Shown here one piece after another: positions 23,105-34,479 of a stretch of DNA of 64,000 nt (the first letter of the stretch is position 1; every line of letters begins with the position of its first letter). The translations under genes and the position numbers were made by a program. Source of the stretch: Anomaloglossus baeobatrachus (taxonomy: Eukaryota; Chordata; Amphibia; Anura; Aromobatidae); contig NC_134364.1 in the NCBI RefSeq assembly GCF_048569485.1, positions 126,451,081 to 126,515,080 on the forward strand. Reading direction: 5' to 3'. The notes beneath the pieces were generated by a model. The model searched no databases. It saw only the letters and a list, made by a program, of their open reading frames with translations, and was not told where the DNA came from.

Positions 23105-23332
23105 GCCACCATCTTCCCCAGTACTGATCTCAATAAATAAAGTCTATTGAAACCATCTGAGAACGGCCTGAGCCATGTCACTACACCCATAATGGCAGGA
23201 GAGCAGAGCCGGGGCCTGCGGGACACAGAAGCCTGGGCACCGGGCCACTTATAGCAACCAATCACTGCTCAGCTCAACATGAAAGCTAACTTCTGATTGG
23301 TTGCTATGGAAAACATTACTTATTCAATAAAC
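23105..23332. other. FCER1G 3' flank with a CCAAT-type inverted repeat
   Basis: Contains the perfect 13-base inverted repeat TAGCAACCAATCA (near 23254) and TGATTGGTTGCTA (near 23294), a motif pair common in vertebrate interspersed repeats. No gene seen. Confidence 0.5.
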
Positions 23333-23338
23333 TTTATT
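23333..23338 (-). terminator. Poly(A) signal of the FCER1G-type gene
   Basis: AATAAA on the minus strand, about 135 bases past the stop codon at 23474-23476, giving a short 3' UTR. Confidence 0.65.
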
Positions 23339-23473
23339 TATAAAAACATGGACAATCAGAGATCAGGCGCAAGAATGTTTTAGGATGGTGGGGGGAGTGA
23401 GGTGCGGAGAATACAGACACATGAGGAGGGGGGACCAGGACATAAATATACAGAGCAGACAGGTCTGACGTCC

Positions 23474-26400
23474 TCAGTTCACTTTCTGGCCACGGTTCAG
23501 AGTCTCGTATGTGGCCTTGTCTGTTGGTCCAAGACCCTGAAAACACAAAAAGTAATTATAGGACCCTCCCAAATATATCAAGGACTACAACTCCCAGCAG
23601 GAACAGCACATGATAATGCCCAGCATTAGCTATCTCCCCCCCCCGCTCCCTCCCTCCCCCCATGCGGTACAGTCTGGCTAACAGTGTATCTAATCCTCCC
23701 TGGTTTGGTACAGTCTGCCTAAAAGGTATATCTAATCCTCACTCGTGCATCTAATCCTACCCCATGAGGTACAGTCTGCTTAACAGTGCATCCAATCCTC
23801 CCTGGTGCAGTACCATCTGCCTAACAGTATCTAATCCTCACCGTGCTATACCGTCTGCCTAACAATGCATCCAATCTTACCCGTGCGGTACAGTCTCTAA
23901 TCCTACCCCATGAGGTGCAGTGTATCTAACCCTCCCTGGTGTGGTACCATCTGCCTAACAGTATCCAATCTTCCCCTAGTGCAGTACCATCTCCCCAACA
24001 GTGCATCTAATCCTCCCTGATGCGTGTACAGTCTACTTAACAATGCATCTAATCCTCCCCGGGGTGGTACTGTCTGCCTGTGTATCTATTCCTCCCTAGT
24101 GCGGTACGGTCTGCCTAACAATGCATCTAATCCTCACTCCTGCAGTAGTCTGCCTAACAGTGCATCTAATCCTCCCCGGTGTGGTACTGTCTGCCTGTGT
24201 ATCTAATCCTCCCCGCCTAACACTGCATCTAATCCTACACCGTGAGGTACAGTCTGCTTAACAGTGCATCCAATCCTCCCTGGTGCGGTACCATCTGTCT
24301 AACAGTATCTAATCCTCACCGTGCTGTACCGTCTGCCTAACAGTGCATCCAATCCTCCTCTGTGAAGTAGAGTCTGCCAGGGAATCTAATCCTTCACCAT
24401 GCGGTACACAGTCTTCCAATCAGTGTAAGTACTGCACAAAGGAGGATTACAATCTGCCCAACAATGTACCTAATCCCCCGCCCTGCGGTACAGACTGCCG
24501 AGGAATATGTGATACTTACAGTGTAGACTCCTTCAGCCCCCTGTAATAAAACACAGATATACACAGATTAGTACACACACTGCGTGTAACAGACACAATG
24601 TGGGGAGCGCCCCCTCGTAGGGAACACACTGCGTGTAATAGACACAATGTGGGGACCGATCCCTCGTAGGGAACACACTGCGTGTAATAGACACAATGTG
24701 GGGACCGATCCCTCGTAGGGCACACACTGCGTGTAATAGACACAATGTGGGGAGTGCCCCCTTGTAGGGCACACACTGCATGTAATAGACACAATGTGGG
24801 GAGCGCCCCCTTGTAGGGCACACACTGCGTGTAATAGACACAATGTGGGGAGCGATCCCTTGTAGGGCACACACTGCGTGTAACAGACAATGTGGGGAGC
24901 ACCCCCTTGTAGGGCACACACTGCGTGTAACAGACACAATGTGGGGAGCGCCCCCTTGTAGGGCACACAATGTGGGGAGCGATCCCTTGTAGGGCACACA
25001 CTGCGTGTAATAGTGTGACGCCGCTGGACTATCAGGTTGTCACAGGGTATTGGCACAACCTATCCTTCCGTGCAGTATCCACCTCCCTCATGGTTCTGGG
25101 TCCCTAACCTAATGGTGCTGCCTCCAACAGCAAATCAAATCCTAGATGCACCCTGCACCAGACACACCTGACACACCAGTGGACGGCTTGAGTGGAATAG
25201 AGTCGCCCACCTGGGGGGGGGGGGGGGGGTGTAGTGTAGGCAGTCTGAGTGTGAGTAGTCAGGATGGTGAGAGGAGGTCAGGAGCAATGGCTACCAAGAG
25301 ATGCTGTCTAGGTTGCAGACGGTGGTCTGGGCCTAGAGGAGTCGGACCCCTGATCGCAGGGGATTGCGGCTAGGTGTCAGGACCTGTTGAGGAGGACAAC
25401 CAGCAGCTTAGCACTGTCACCGGTCCGGGACCGAAGGCACAGCGGGGTACGTGGAATCGGGGCATTAGCGCAATAGGGGTTAGGACTTTCCAACCCAAAA
25501 CGGTCCAGAAAATCCCAAGCGTGAGCTCCTGAGAGCAAGCTCCCACACTTAGACACAGTGGGGAGCGGGGCCCGGCAAGTTTCAGACTACTGGGCCATCA
25601 AGTTGAAGTGAAACTTAGTGCCAGGAGGCAGGTCCCGGATCACCAGACAGCACCATAGGGGACGGGACCCGGAAGAGCTCTCCTCAGCGGCAGCGACACC
25701 CAGGGACTTTGTTTGCCCGGTTGTCAGCGTCTGCTTATGGCCTGAGTAAGAGAGCGACCTCTGCATCCCACACCCAGTCCCGGGGCATTCCCCCTACCCG
25801 TGGAGGGCTACGACACCTTGCTGCCCTACTTCATCACCCCGGGTGCTCCCAATGGCAACGGCGGTACTCCCAATTACCATACACCACGGGTGGCATCACG
25901 AACTATATCTAAATTCCCCTGTACATACTTCCCCTTCATTTGAGTTGCTGCACGACCCCGGGTCCAGAGAGCCTCGAGTCACAGCGAACCCGGATACGAG
26001 CTGCTCGGCTGCTTCCACGGGGGCGATACAATAGACAATGTGGGGAGCGCCCCCTTGTAGGGCACACACTGCGTGTAATAGACACAATGTGGGGAGTGCC
26101 CCCTTGTAGGGCACACACTGAGTCTAATAAACACAATGTGGGGAGCGATCCCTCGTAGGGAACACACTGCGTGTAATAGACACAATGTGGGGAGCGATCC
26201 CTCGTAGGGAACACACTGCGTGTAATAGACACAATATGGGGAGCGATCCCTCGTAGGGCACACACTGCGTGTAATAGACACAATATGGGGAGCGGATCCC
26301 TCGTAGGGCACACACTGCGTGTAATAGATACAATGTGGGGAGCAATCCCTCGTAGGGCACACACTGCGTGTAATAGACATTACTGAACTTCCCAAAAGTA

Positions 26401-27589
26401 AAATACTGTGAGACTATATAGAAGATGCAGCAGAGGGCACTGGAGAGGGACTGGACATGGGGGGGTGATAGGTCCACACTGCCGGGCACTGCTGCAGGGT
26501 TGGGTGGTGACATTGTTCCACACGCAGGTGGCAATCGGTCACACAGGTGCGACACTGGTATTATGGATGTGACCTTGCAGTGTGTGATTCTTGGCGGGGT
26601 CTCGCTCCTGCTGGCAACCACATATCTCTAAGCAGCGTTCACTGACAGCCATCAGTCTTACTATCTCTATATAACAGCACTGTCTAGCAACAATATCTGC
26701 CATCTCCCACCTTTCCCCCATTTCCCCACATCCGCCGTCACCCCGCTTTGCCCCATATCCGCCGTCACCTCGCTTTGCCCCATATCCGCCGTCACCCCGC
26801 TTTGCCCCATATCCGCCGTCACCCCGCTTTGCCCCATATCCGCCGTCACCCCGCTTTGCCCCATATCCGCCGTCACCCCGCTTTGCCCCATATCCGCCGT
26901 CACCCCGCTTTGCCCCATATCCACCATCACCCAGCTTTCCCCGGCTCTGTCCTCTCTGGTCAGAGGAGCTCGCACTCTACCTTGTACAGGAAGCAGCGGG
27001 GGAGGGGTCTGCAGCAGACAGCGTGGGGTACGGGAAGTGGTCAGCAGCCGCGGACAGCAGATTCTGCTTTCACTATGAGGTGGCTCTACATAATACGACT
27101 GCGGGGGAAGGGTGGCAGCGGTAGAGCGTCAGCTCCGTGGTTCGGTGGCTGCGCAGCCTCCTTACCTTCATCTCTATCTCGGCCTTCCCGATCTCGCTGT
27201 AGATCTGCTTCTCAGGGTGGTGCAGATGCTGCGGGGACAAGAGTCGTTAGTGTCAGGACACGGACGCTGTGCAGTCCTCCCAGGACGCCATATCAATCAC
27301 CTCGTAAAGCCCTGCCCCTGGCTCCGCCTTCTTGGCTCTGGCCGTCTTCACCTGTAGGAAAGAAAAAAAAAAAAAAAAAGACCGAGGCAATGGGGGCTGT
27401 GAATAATACAACTCCTATCGGCAGCCACGTAAATGGTCAGGGACACGCAGAACCGCCCTTACCTTCAGGTGGCAGTAGAGAGCAGTGAGGACGATCCCGT
27501 AGAGGAAGAGGATGCCGTCCAGGATGTAGCAGATCTCCGGCTCTTGCATTCCCGCAGGTGATGGAGTAACGCCGCTCGCTCCGAAGATA
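23474..27589 (-). CDS. FCER1G: FCER1G-type ITAM adaptor (Fc receptor gamma / CD3-zeta family), 5 coding exons seen
   Basis: Minus-strand exons with GT-AG borders are 27463-27589, 27301-27351, 27166-27228, 24520-24540 and 23474-23536. The first encodes the short ectodomain and membrane span ([27 protein letters not shown]), with the conserved dimer Cys and intramembrane Asp that pair with receptor chains. The last two encode the classical [19 protein letters not shown], then RGQKVN and stop. The 51- and 63-base exons are not part of a standard FcR-gamma. Joined, they give a second perfect [19 protein letters not shown], close to CD3-zeta ITAM 2 (YNEL...YSEIG). All the cytoplasmic exons are phase 0, so exon skipping keeps the frame. 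Adjacency to NDUFS2 supports FCER1G over CD247. I could not find the signal-peptide exon; as read, exon 27463-27589 adds about 14 residues before MQEPEIC. The protein would couple Fc and other receptors to Syk-family kinases at the plasma membrane. Confidence 0.85.
23640..24500. repeat. Degenerate 36-40-base repeat in the last FCER1G intron
   Basis: About 20 diverged units of the form GCGGTACAGTCTGCCTAACA followed by GTGCATCTAATCCTCCC. The core TCTAATCCT...ACTGTCTGC matches the array at 34480-40900, so the two are probably one repeat family of different age. Confidence 0.85.
24575..25013. repeat. 49-base tandem repeat, left block (FCER1G intron)
   Basis: Units read ACACACTGCGTGTAATAGA, CACAATGTGGGGAGCG and CCCCTTGTAGGG or TCCCTCGTAGGG. 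The block is interrupted by the solo LTR at 25014-26030 and continues at 26031-26380. Confidence 0.95.
25014..26030 (+). mobile_element. Solo LTR of a second LTR-retrotransposon family (candidate)
   Basis: A 1,017-base block with TG...CA ends (TGTGACGCCGCTGGAC ... GGGGGCGATACA) sits inside the 49-base repeat, with ATAG on both sides (25010-25013 and 26031-26034; a 5-base AATAG reading is also possible). No coding part. It differs from the LTRs at 15813-20875. The strand is a guess. Age cannot be judged from a single LTR. Confidence 0.65.
26031..26380. repeat. 49-base tandem repeat, right block (FCER1G intron)
   Basis: Continuation of the ACACACTGCGTGTAATAGA array after the solo LTR. Confidence 0.95.
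26381..26734. other. FCER1G intron, single-copy part
   Basis: No exon-like segment with splice sites and no recognisable repeat; a plain intron between the ITAM-1 exon (27166-27228) and the 21-base exon (24520-24540). Confidence 0.5.
26735..26935. repeat. 27-base tandem repeat (FCER1G intron)
   Basis: Seven to eight nearly identical units of TTTGCCCCATATCCGCCG plus TCACCCCGC. The period is divisible by three, so frames stay open on both strands without coding meaning. Confidence 0.95.
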
Positions 27590-27857
27590 CTGCGAGAAAA
27601 ATCCAGAGGTCCGAAAAACTGTGATAGCTTTACCTGCAGCTGCCTGACACTGAGCGCAGGATGTGTGGACTGCGCCAACTATAGAGGGGGGGGGGGTCTC
27701 CGACATCAAATCTCAATGTGGTCCGATATCGATAGGAAGTGGAGCCATCATGAAGGCAGCAGGAATGTAAGACCCTCATCCCCCGGACGAGGGGACCACC
27801 ACAGAATACCCAAGAGGAGAATCCTAAGAAATAAGTGATGGGCGACGGAGCCGTTAC

Positions 27858-27940
27858 CTTCCTGTACTCGCAGTCCGGCAGCAGAGCGTGGTTTGTGCGC
27901 AGTCCGAGCTCTGCAGGGCGGAAGGCTCCGTGTCCAGACC
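27858..27940 (-). other. FCER1G: Possible 5' non-coding exon of the FCER1G-type gene
   Basis: A donor (GAGTACAGGAAG followed by GTAACGG) lies just below 27858 on the minus strand, close downstream of an ETS site. No ATG occurs in the segment, so it would be 5' UTR, or the signal-peptide exon is elsewhere. Confidence 0.35.
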
Positions 27941-27944
27941 AATG

Positions 27945-27953
27945 CAGGAAGTG
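27945..27953 (-). promoter_or_regulatory. ETS/PU.1-like site at the FCER1G-type promoter
   Basis: CAGGAAGTG (minus strand CACTTCCTG) lies directly upstream of the candidate first exon. Mammalian FCER1G promoters are driven by ETS-family factors in myeloid cells. Function here is inferred from motif and position. Confidence 0.4.
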
Positions 27954-28209
27954 ACTCTCCGCCCAGTGCCGCCGCAGAGAAACACAGAGGGGGGGGAGGG
28001 GGGGGTCTATTTTAGGTTTCGTAAGAAGAACATTTTAAGGAAATTGGAGGTTCCTTATTTTGCTCTGAATACAGGAAAGCGGCAGCTCTACTGCCCCCGA
28101 CTGACACTGGTGTGAGCTGCCTCGTCCCGTCAGGGGGGGTCTCACTGCAGATCCAACATATAGCACCCCGGAGGAAGGGCCGCCGGCTGAAGCCACATCC
28201 ATCCAATGT

Positions 28210-28480
28210 TACCCCCCCCCCCCCGTACATTACCAGCCACCCCCCCATACATTACCAGCCCCCCCCCGTACATTACCAGCCCCCCCCCCCCATACATTAC
28301 CAGCCCCCCCCCGTACATTACCAGCCCCCCCCCGTACATTACCAGCCCCCCCCCCGTACATTACCAGCCCCCCCCGTACATTACCAGCCTCCCCCGTACA
28401 TTACCAGCCCCCCCCCCGTACATTACCAGCCCCCCCCCCCCGTACATTACCAGCCCACCCCCCCCCCCCCCCCGTACATG
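28210..28480. repeat. 20-23-base repeat of C-runs and GTACATTACCAGC
   Basis: About 12 units of C6-C14 followed by GTACATTACCAGC, between the FCER1G promoter and the NDUFS2 3' end. C-run lengths vary. Frames here (HYQPPP) are by-products. Confidence 0.95.
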
Positions 28481-28564
28481 AGCCTCCAGCTCAGACAACT
28501 CCCCCCGACACACATCAGCGGCGGCCATGACCACGCAGACGTTATCCATTAAGAAACCAGAGAC

Positions 28565-28570
28565 TTTATT
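28565..28570 (-). terminator. NDUFS2 poly(A) signal
   Basis: AATAAA on the minus strand, about 100 bases after the stop codon at 28672-28674. Confidence 0.75.
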
Positions 28571-28671
28571 ATTTTCAGACTTTTACAAGCACAATGTTAA
28601 ATAAGGTCAGGATGGAGGAGAGGCGGCGGAGCGGGTGAGGGGCGACCTCCGCACCATCAGACCCGAGCCCA

Positions 28672-31524
<2,853 letters not shown>

Positions 31525-31550
31525 CTTCCCCAGCGAACTGACAGCCGGGA

Positions 31551-31558
31551 ACTTCCGG
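31551..31558 (-). promoter_or_regulatory. NRF-2/GABP-like site in the NDUFS2 promoter
   Basis: ACTTCCGG (CCGGAAGT on the minus strand) lies about 30 bases upstream of the NDUFS2 ATG in a CpG-rich segment (31480-31640) without a TATA box. GABP sites of this form are typical of oxidative-phosphorylation promoters; use here is inferred. Confidence 0.5.
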
Positions 31559-31640
31559 TCTACGGCTCCGGCTTCACCGCCGTAAGGAGACACAGCGCGA
31601 CAACGCGCGGAGAGGACGCGATGTGATGACGCACTTCCTC

Positions 31641-31769
31641 CGCTTCTCGGAAGACATATTGGATAAGGGCAATTATGCCAGGACTGGTTCTGTACCAATA
31701 TATGAAGCGTTAATAAAGTCATTTATATTGGTTTTGACACTTAAGAGAAACAAAGACAAATTAGAACAA
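31641..31769. other. NDUFS2 upstream flank
   Basis: AT-rich sequence between the NDUFS2 promoter and the degenerate start of the next minisatellite. Nothing recognised. Confidence 0.5.
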
Positions 31770-34125
31770 AGTGGCCATTGTGTTGTGTCCTGTCATGTGG
31801 TCATTTTGTGTCTTGTCCTTGTTATGTCCTGTGTCTGTGTTGCGTCCTCTTTCCCAGTTGCGTTCTGTGTTCCTGTTGTGTGCTGTGGTTATGTTGTGTC
31901 CTGTGATTGTGTTGTATGTCTGTGTTGGGTCCTGTGACTGTGTTTTGTCCTGCAAAAGTGTTGTGTTCTGTAACCGTGTTACATCCTGTACCCGCATTGC
32001 CTCCTGTGACCACGTTGGGTCTTGTAACAAAGATGACAGCGCTCCTCCGGGTGAAAAAACATGCAATTCTTTATTCCATCAGTTGTATGACAGCAACGTT
32101 TCGACCTGGTGGTCTTTATCAAGCTTGCGTTGGGTCTTGTGTCCATGTTGCTTCCTGTGTCCATGTTGCGTCCTGTATCCATGTTGCTTCCTGTGTCCAT
32201 GTTGCGTCCTGTATCCATGTTGCGTCCTGTATCCATGTTGCGTCCTGTATCCATGTTGCGTCCCGTGTCCATCTTGCGTCCTGTATCCATGTTGCGTCCT
32301 GTATCCATGTTGCGTCCTGTATCCATGTTGCTTCCTGTGTCCATGTTGTGTCCTGTGAGCACATTGTGTCTTGTGTCTGCGTTGCGTCATGTGTCCATCT
32401 TGCATCCTGTATCCATGTTGCGTCCCGTGTCCATGTTGTGTCCTGTATCCATGTTGCGTCCTGTGTCCATCTTGCGTCCTGTATCCGTCTTGCGTCTGGT
32501 GTCCATGTTGCGTCCTGTATCCGTCTTGCGTCTGGTGTCCATGTTGTGTCCGGTGTCCATCTTGCGTCTGGTGTCCATGTTGTGTCCGGTGTCCGTCTTG
32601 CGTCTGGTGTCCATGTTGCGTCCGGTGTCCGTCTTGCGTCCTGTATCCGTCTTGCGTCTGGTGTCCATGTTGCGTCCTGTGTCCGTCTTGCGTCTGGTGT
32701 CCATGTTGCGTCCTGTATCCGTCTTGCGTCTGGTGTCCATGTTGCGTCCTGTATCCGTCTTGCGTCTGGTGTCCATGTTGTGTCCGGTGTCCGTCTTGCG
32801 CCTGGTGTCCATGTTGTGTCCGGTGTCCGTCTTGCGTCTGGTGTCCATGTTGCGTCCTGTATCCGTCTTGCGTCTGGTGTCCATGTTGCGTCCTGTGTCC
32901 GTCTTGCGTCTGGTGTCCATGTTGTGTCCGGTGTCCGTCTTGCGTCTGGTGTCCATGTTGCGTCCTGTATCCGTCTTGCGTCTGGTGTCCATGTTGCGTC
33001 CGGTGTCCATCTTGCGTCTGGTGTCCATGTTGCGTCCGGTGTCCGTCTTGCGTCCTGTATCCGTCTTGCGTCTGGTGTCCATGTTGTGTCCGGTGTCCGT
33101 CTTGCGTCTGGTGTCCATGTTGTGTCCGGTGTCCGTCTTGCGTCTGGTGTCCATGTTGTGTCCGGTGTCCGTCTTGCGTCTGGTGTCCATGTTGTGTCCG
33201 GTGTCCGTCTTGCGTCTGGTGTCCATGTTGCGTCCGGTGTCCGTCTTGCGTCCTGTATCCGTCTTGCGTCTGGTGTCCATGTTGTGTCCGGTGTCCGTCT
33301 TGCGTCTGGTGTCCATGTTGCGTCCTGTATCCGTCTTGCGTCTGGTGTCCATGTTGCGTCCGGTGTCCGTCTTGCGTCTGGTGTCCATGTTGCGTCCGGT
33401 GTCCATCTTGCGTCCTGTATCCGTCTTGCGTCTGGTGTCCATGTTGTGTCCGGTGTCCGTCTTGCGTCTGGTGTCCATGTTGTGTCCGGTGTCCGTCTTG
33501 CGTCTGGTGTCCATGTTGTGTCCGGTGTCCGTCTTGCGTCTGGTGTCCATGTTGCGTCCGGTGTCCGTCTTGCGTCTGGTGTCCATGTTGCGTCCGGTGT
33601 CCGTCTTGCGTCCTGTATCCGTCTTGCGTCTGGTGTCCATGTTGTGTCCGGTGTCCGTCTTGCGTCTGGTGTCCATGTTGTGTCCGGTGTCCGTCTTGCG
33701 TCTGGTGTCCATGTTGCGTCCGGTGTCCGTCTTGCGTCTGGTGTCCATGTTGTGTCCGGTGTCCGTCTTGCGTCTGGTGTCCATGTTGTGTCCGGTGTCC
33801 GTCTTGCATCCTGTATCCGTCTTGCGTCTGGTGTCCATGTTGTGTCCGGTGTCCGTCTTGCGTCTGGTGTCCATGTTGTGTCCGGTGTCCGTCTTGCGTC
33901 TGGTGTCCATGTTGTGTCCGGTGTCCGTCTTGCGTCTGGTGTCCATGTTGTGTCCGGTGTCCGTCTTGCGTCTGGTGTCCATGTTGCGTCCGGTGTCCGT
34001 CTTGCGTCTGGTGTCCATGTTGTGTCCGGTGTCCGTCTTGCGTCTGGTGTCCATGTTGTGTCCGGTGTCCGTCTTGCATCCTGTGTCCATGTTGCGTCCG
34101 GTGTCTGTGTTGTGTCGTGTGATGT
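31770..34125. repeat. 36-base minisatellite G (GTCC-rich)
   Basis: Degenerate 18-base units (TTGTGTCCTGTGTC) at 31770-32020 lead into a highly regular array of GTCCGTCTTGCGTCTGGT plus GTCCATGTTGTGTCCGGT at about 32440-34100. The period is 36, so frames of about 600-800 codons stay open on both strands (for example HVASGVRLASG and QDGHRTQHGHQT). I treat none as a gene: composition is pure repeat, and all frames are open equally. Confidence 0.97.
32026..32126 (-). mobile_element. Short insert with hammerhead-like tail (Penelope-like remnant, tentative)
   Basis: A non-repeat block inside array G, including ATGCAATTCTTTATTCCATC and CAACGTTTCGACC, interrupts two GTTGGGTCTTGT units. On the minus strand 32093-32122 reads CTTGATAAAGACC, ACCA, GGTCGAAACGTTG: a short stem followed by CGAAAC, resembling the core of hammerhead ribozymes carried by Penelope-like elements, with the CTGATGA box degenerate. 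Identity is tentative. Confidence 0.35.
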
Positions 34126-34479
34126 GGACACTAGCTCGGCCCCTCTGATAATATTGGGGCTCCTGGGATGCGGGCACTGTGGTGACCCCATTAGTGACAC
34201 CCAGAATTTGTTTGCAACTTTTTATTTGTTGTTTATAAAGTATTATGAAGAAATCCCATCAGGAGAACGGTCCCCTCCGCATCTCACACACGGATGGTAG
34301 AAGGACAGACGGATTTCCCAGCATTTTCCTGCGTTTTTCTGGGGTTTGTTTTCTTGTGGTTCTTTACAAATAATGGAGGAATCTGTGGAGAAACGACAGT
34401 CTGCATGTAATAATAGTGACGGCCATTGGAGGGCAGCAGCAGCACAACTACTGCTCACATACAGATCTGCTGGCCTGTG
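34126..34479. other. Unique spacer between arrays G and C
   Basis: No gene or splice structure recognised. It contains GGAGGGCAGCAGCAG near 34432, a weak CTCF-like match. Confidence 0.5.

Noticed and set aside
22468-23127. 219-codon plus-strand frame
   Set aside because: The second half is the 25-base GC repeat. The first half has no recognisable family and no splice or start support.
26748-27488. 246-codon plus-strand frame over the FCER1G exons
   Set aside because: It lies antisense to well-supported exons and its N-terminal third is the 27-base repeat.
23474-27589. Calling the ITAM gene CD247 (CD3-zeta) because of the YSEIG ITAM
   Set aside because: The membrane segment (CYIL, LYGIV, ALYCHLK) fits FcR-gamma better, there are two rather than three ITAMs, and the adjacent NDUFS2 marks the FCER1G locus.
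27748-27942. Minus-strand frame with LFLRILLLGILWW as the FCER1G signal peptide
   Set aside because: No ATG precedes it in frame, no donor is placed to join it to the membrane exon, and a cleavable-leader layout is missing.
31907-34300. Open frames of about 580-800 codons on both strands over array G
   Set aside because: The period is 36, divisible by three, so stops are absent in most frames at once. Composition is pure repeat, with no domain and no splice signals.
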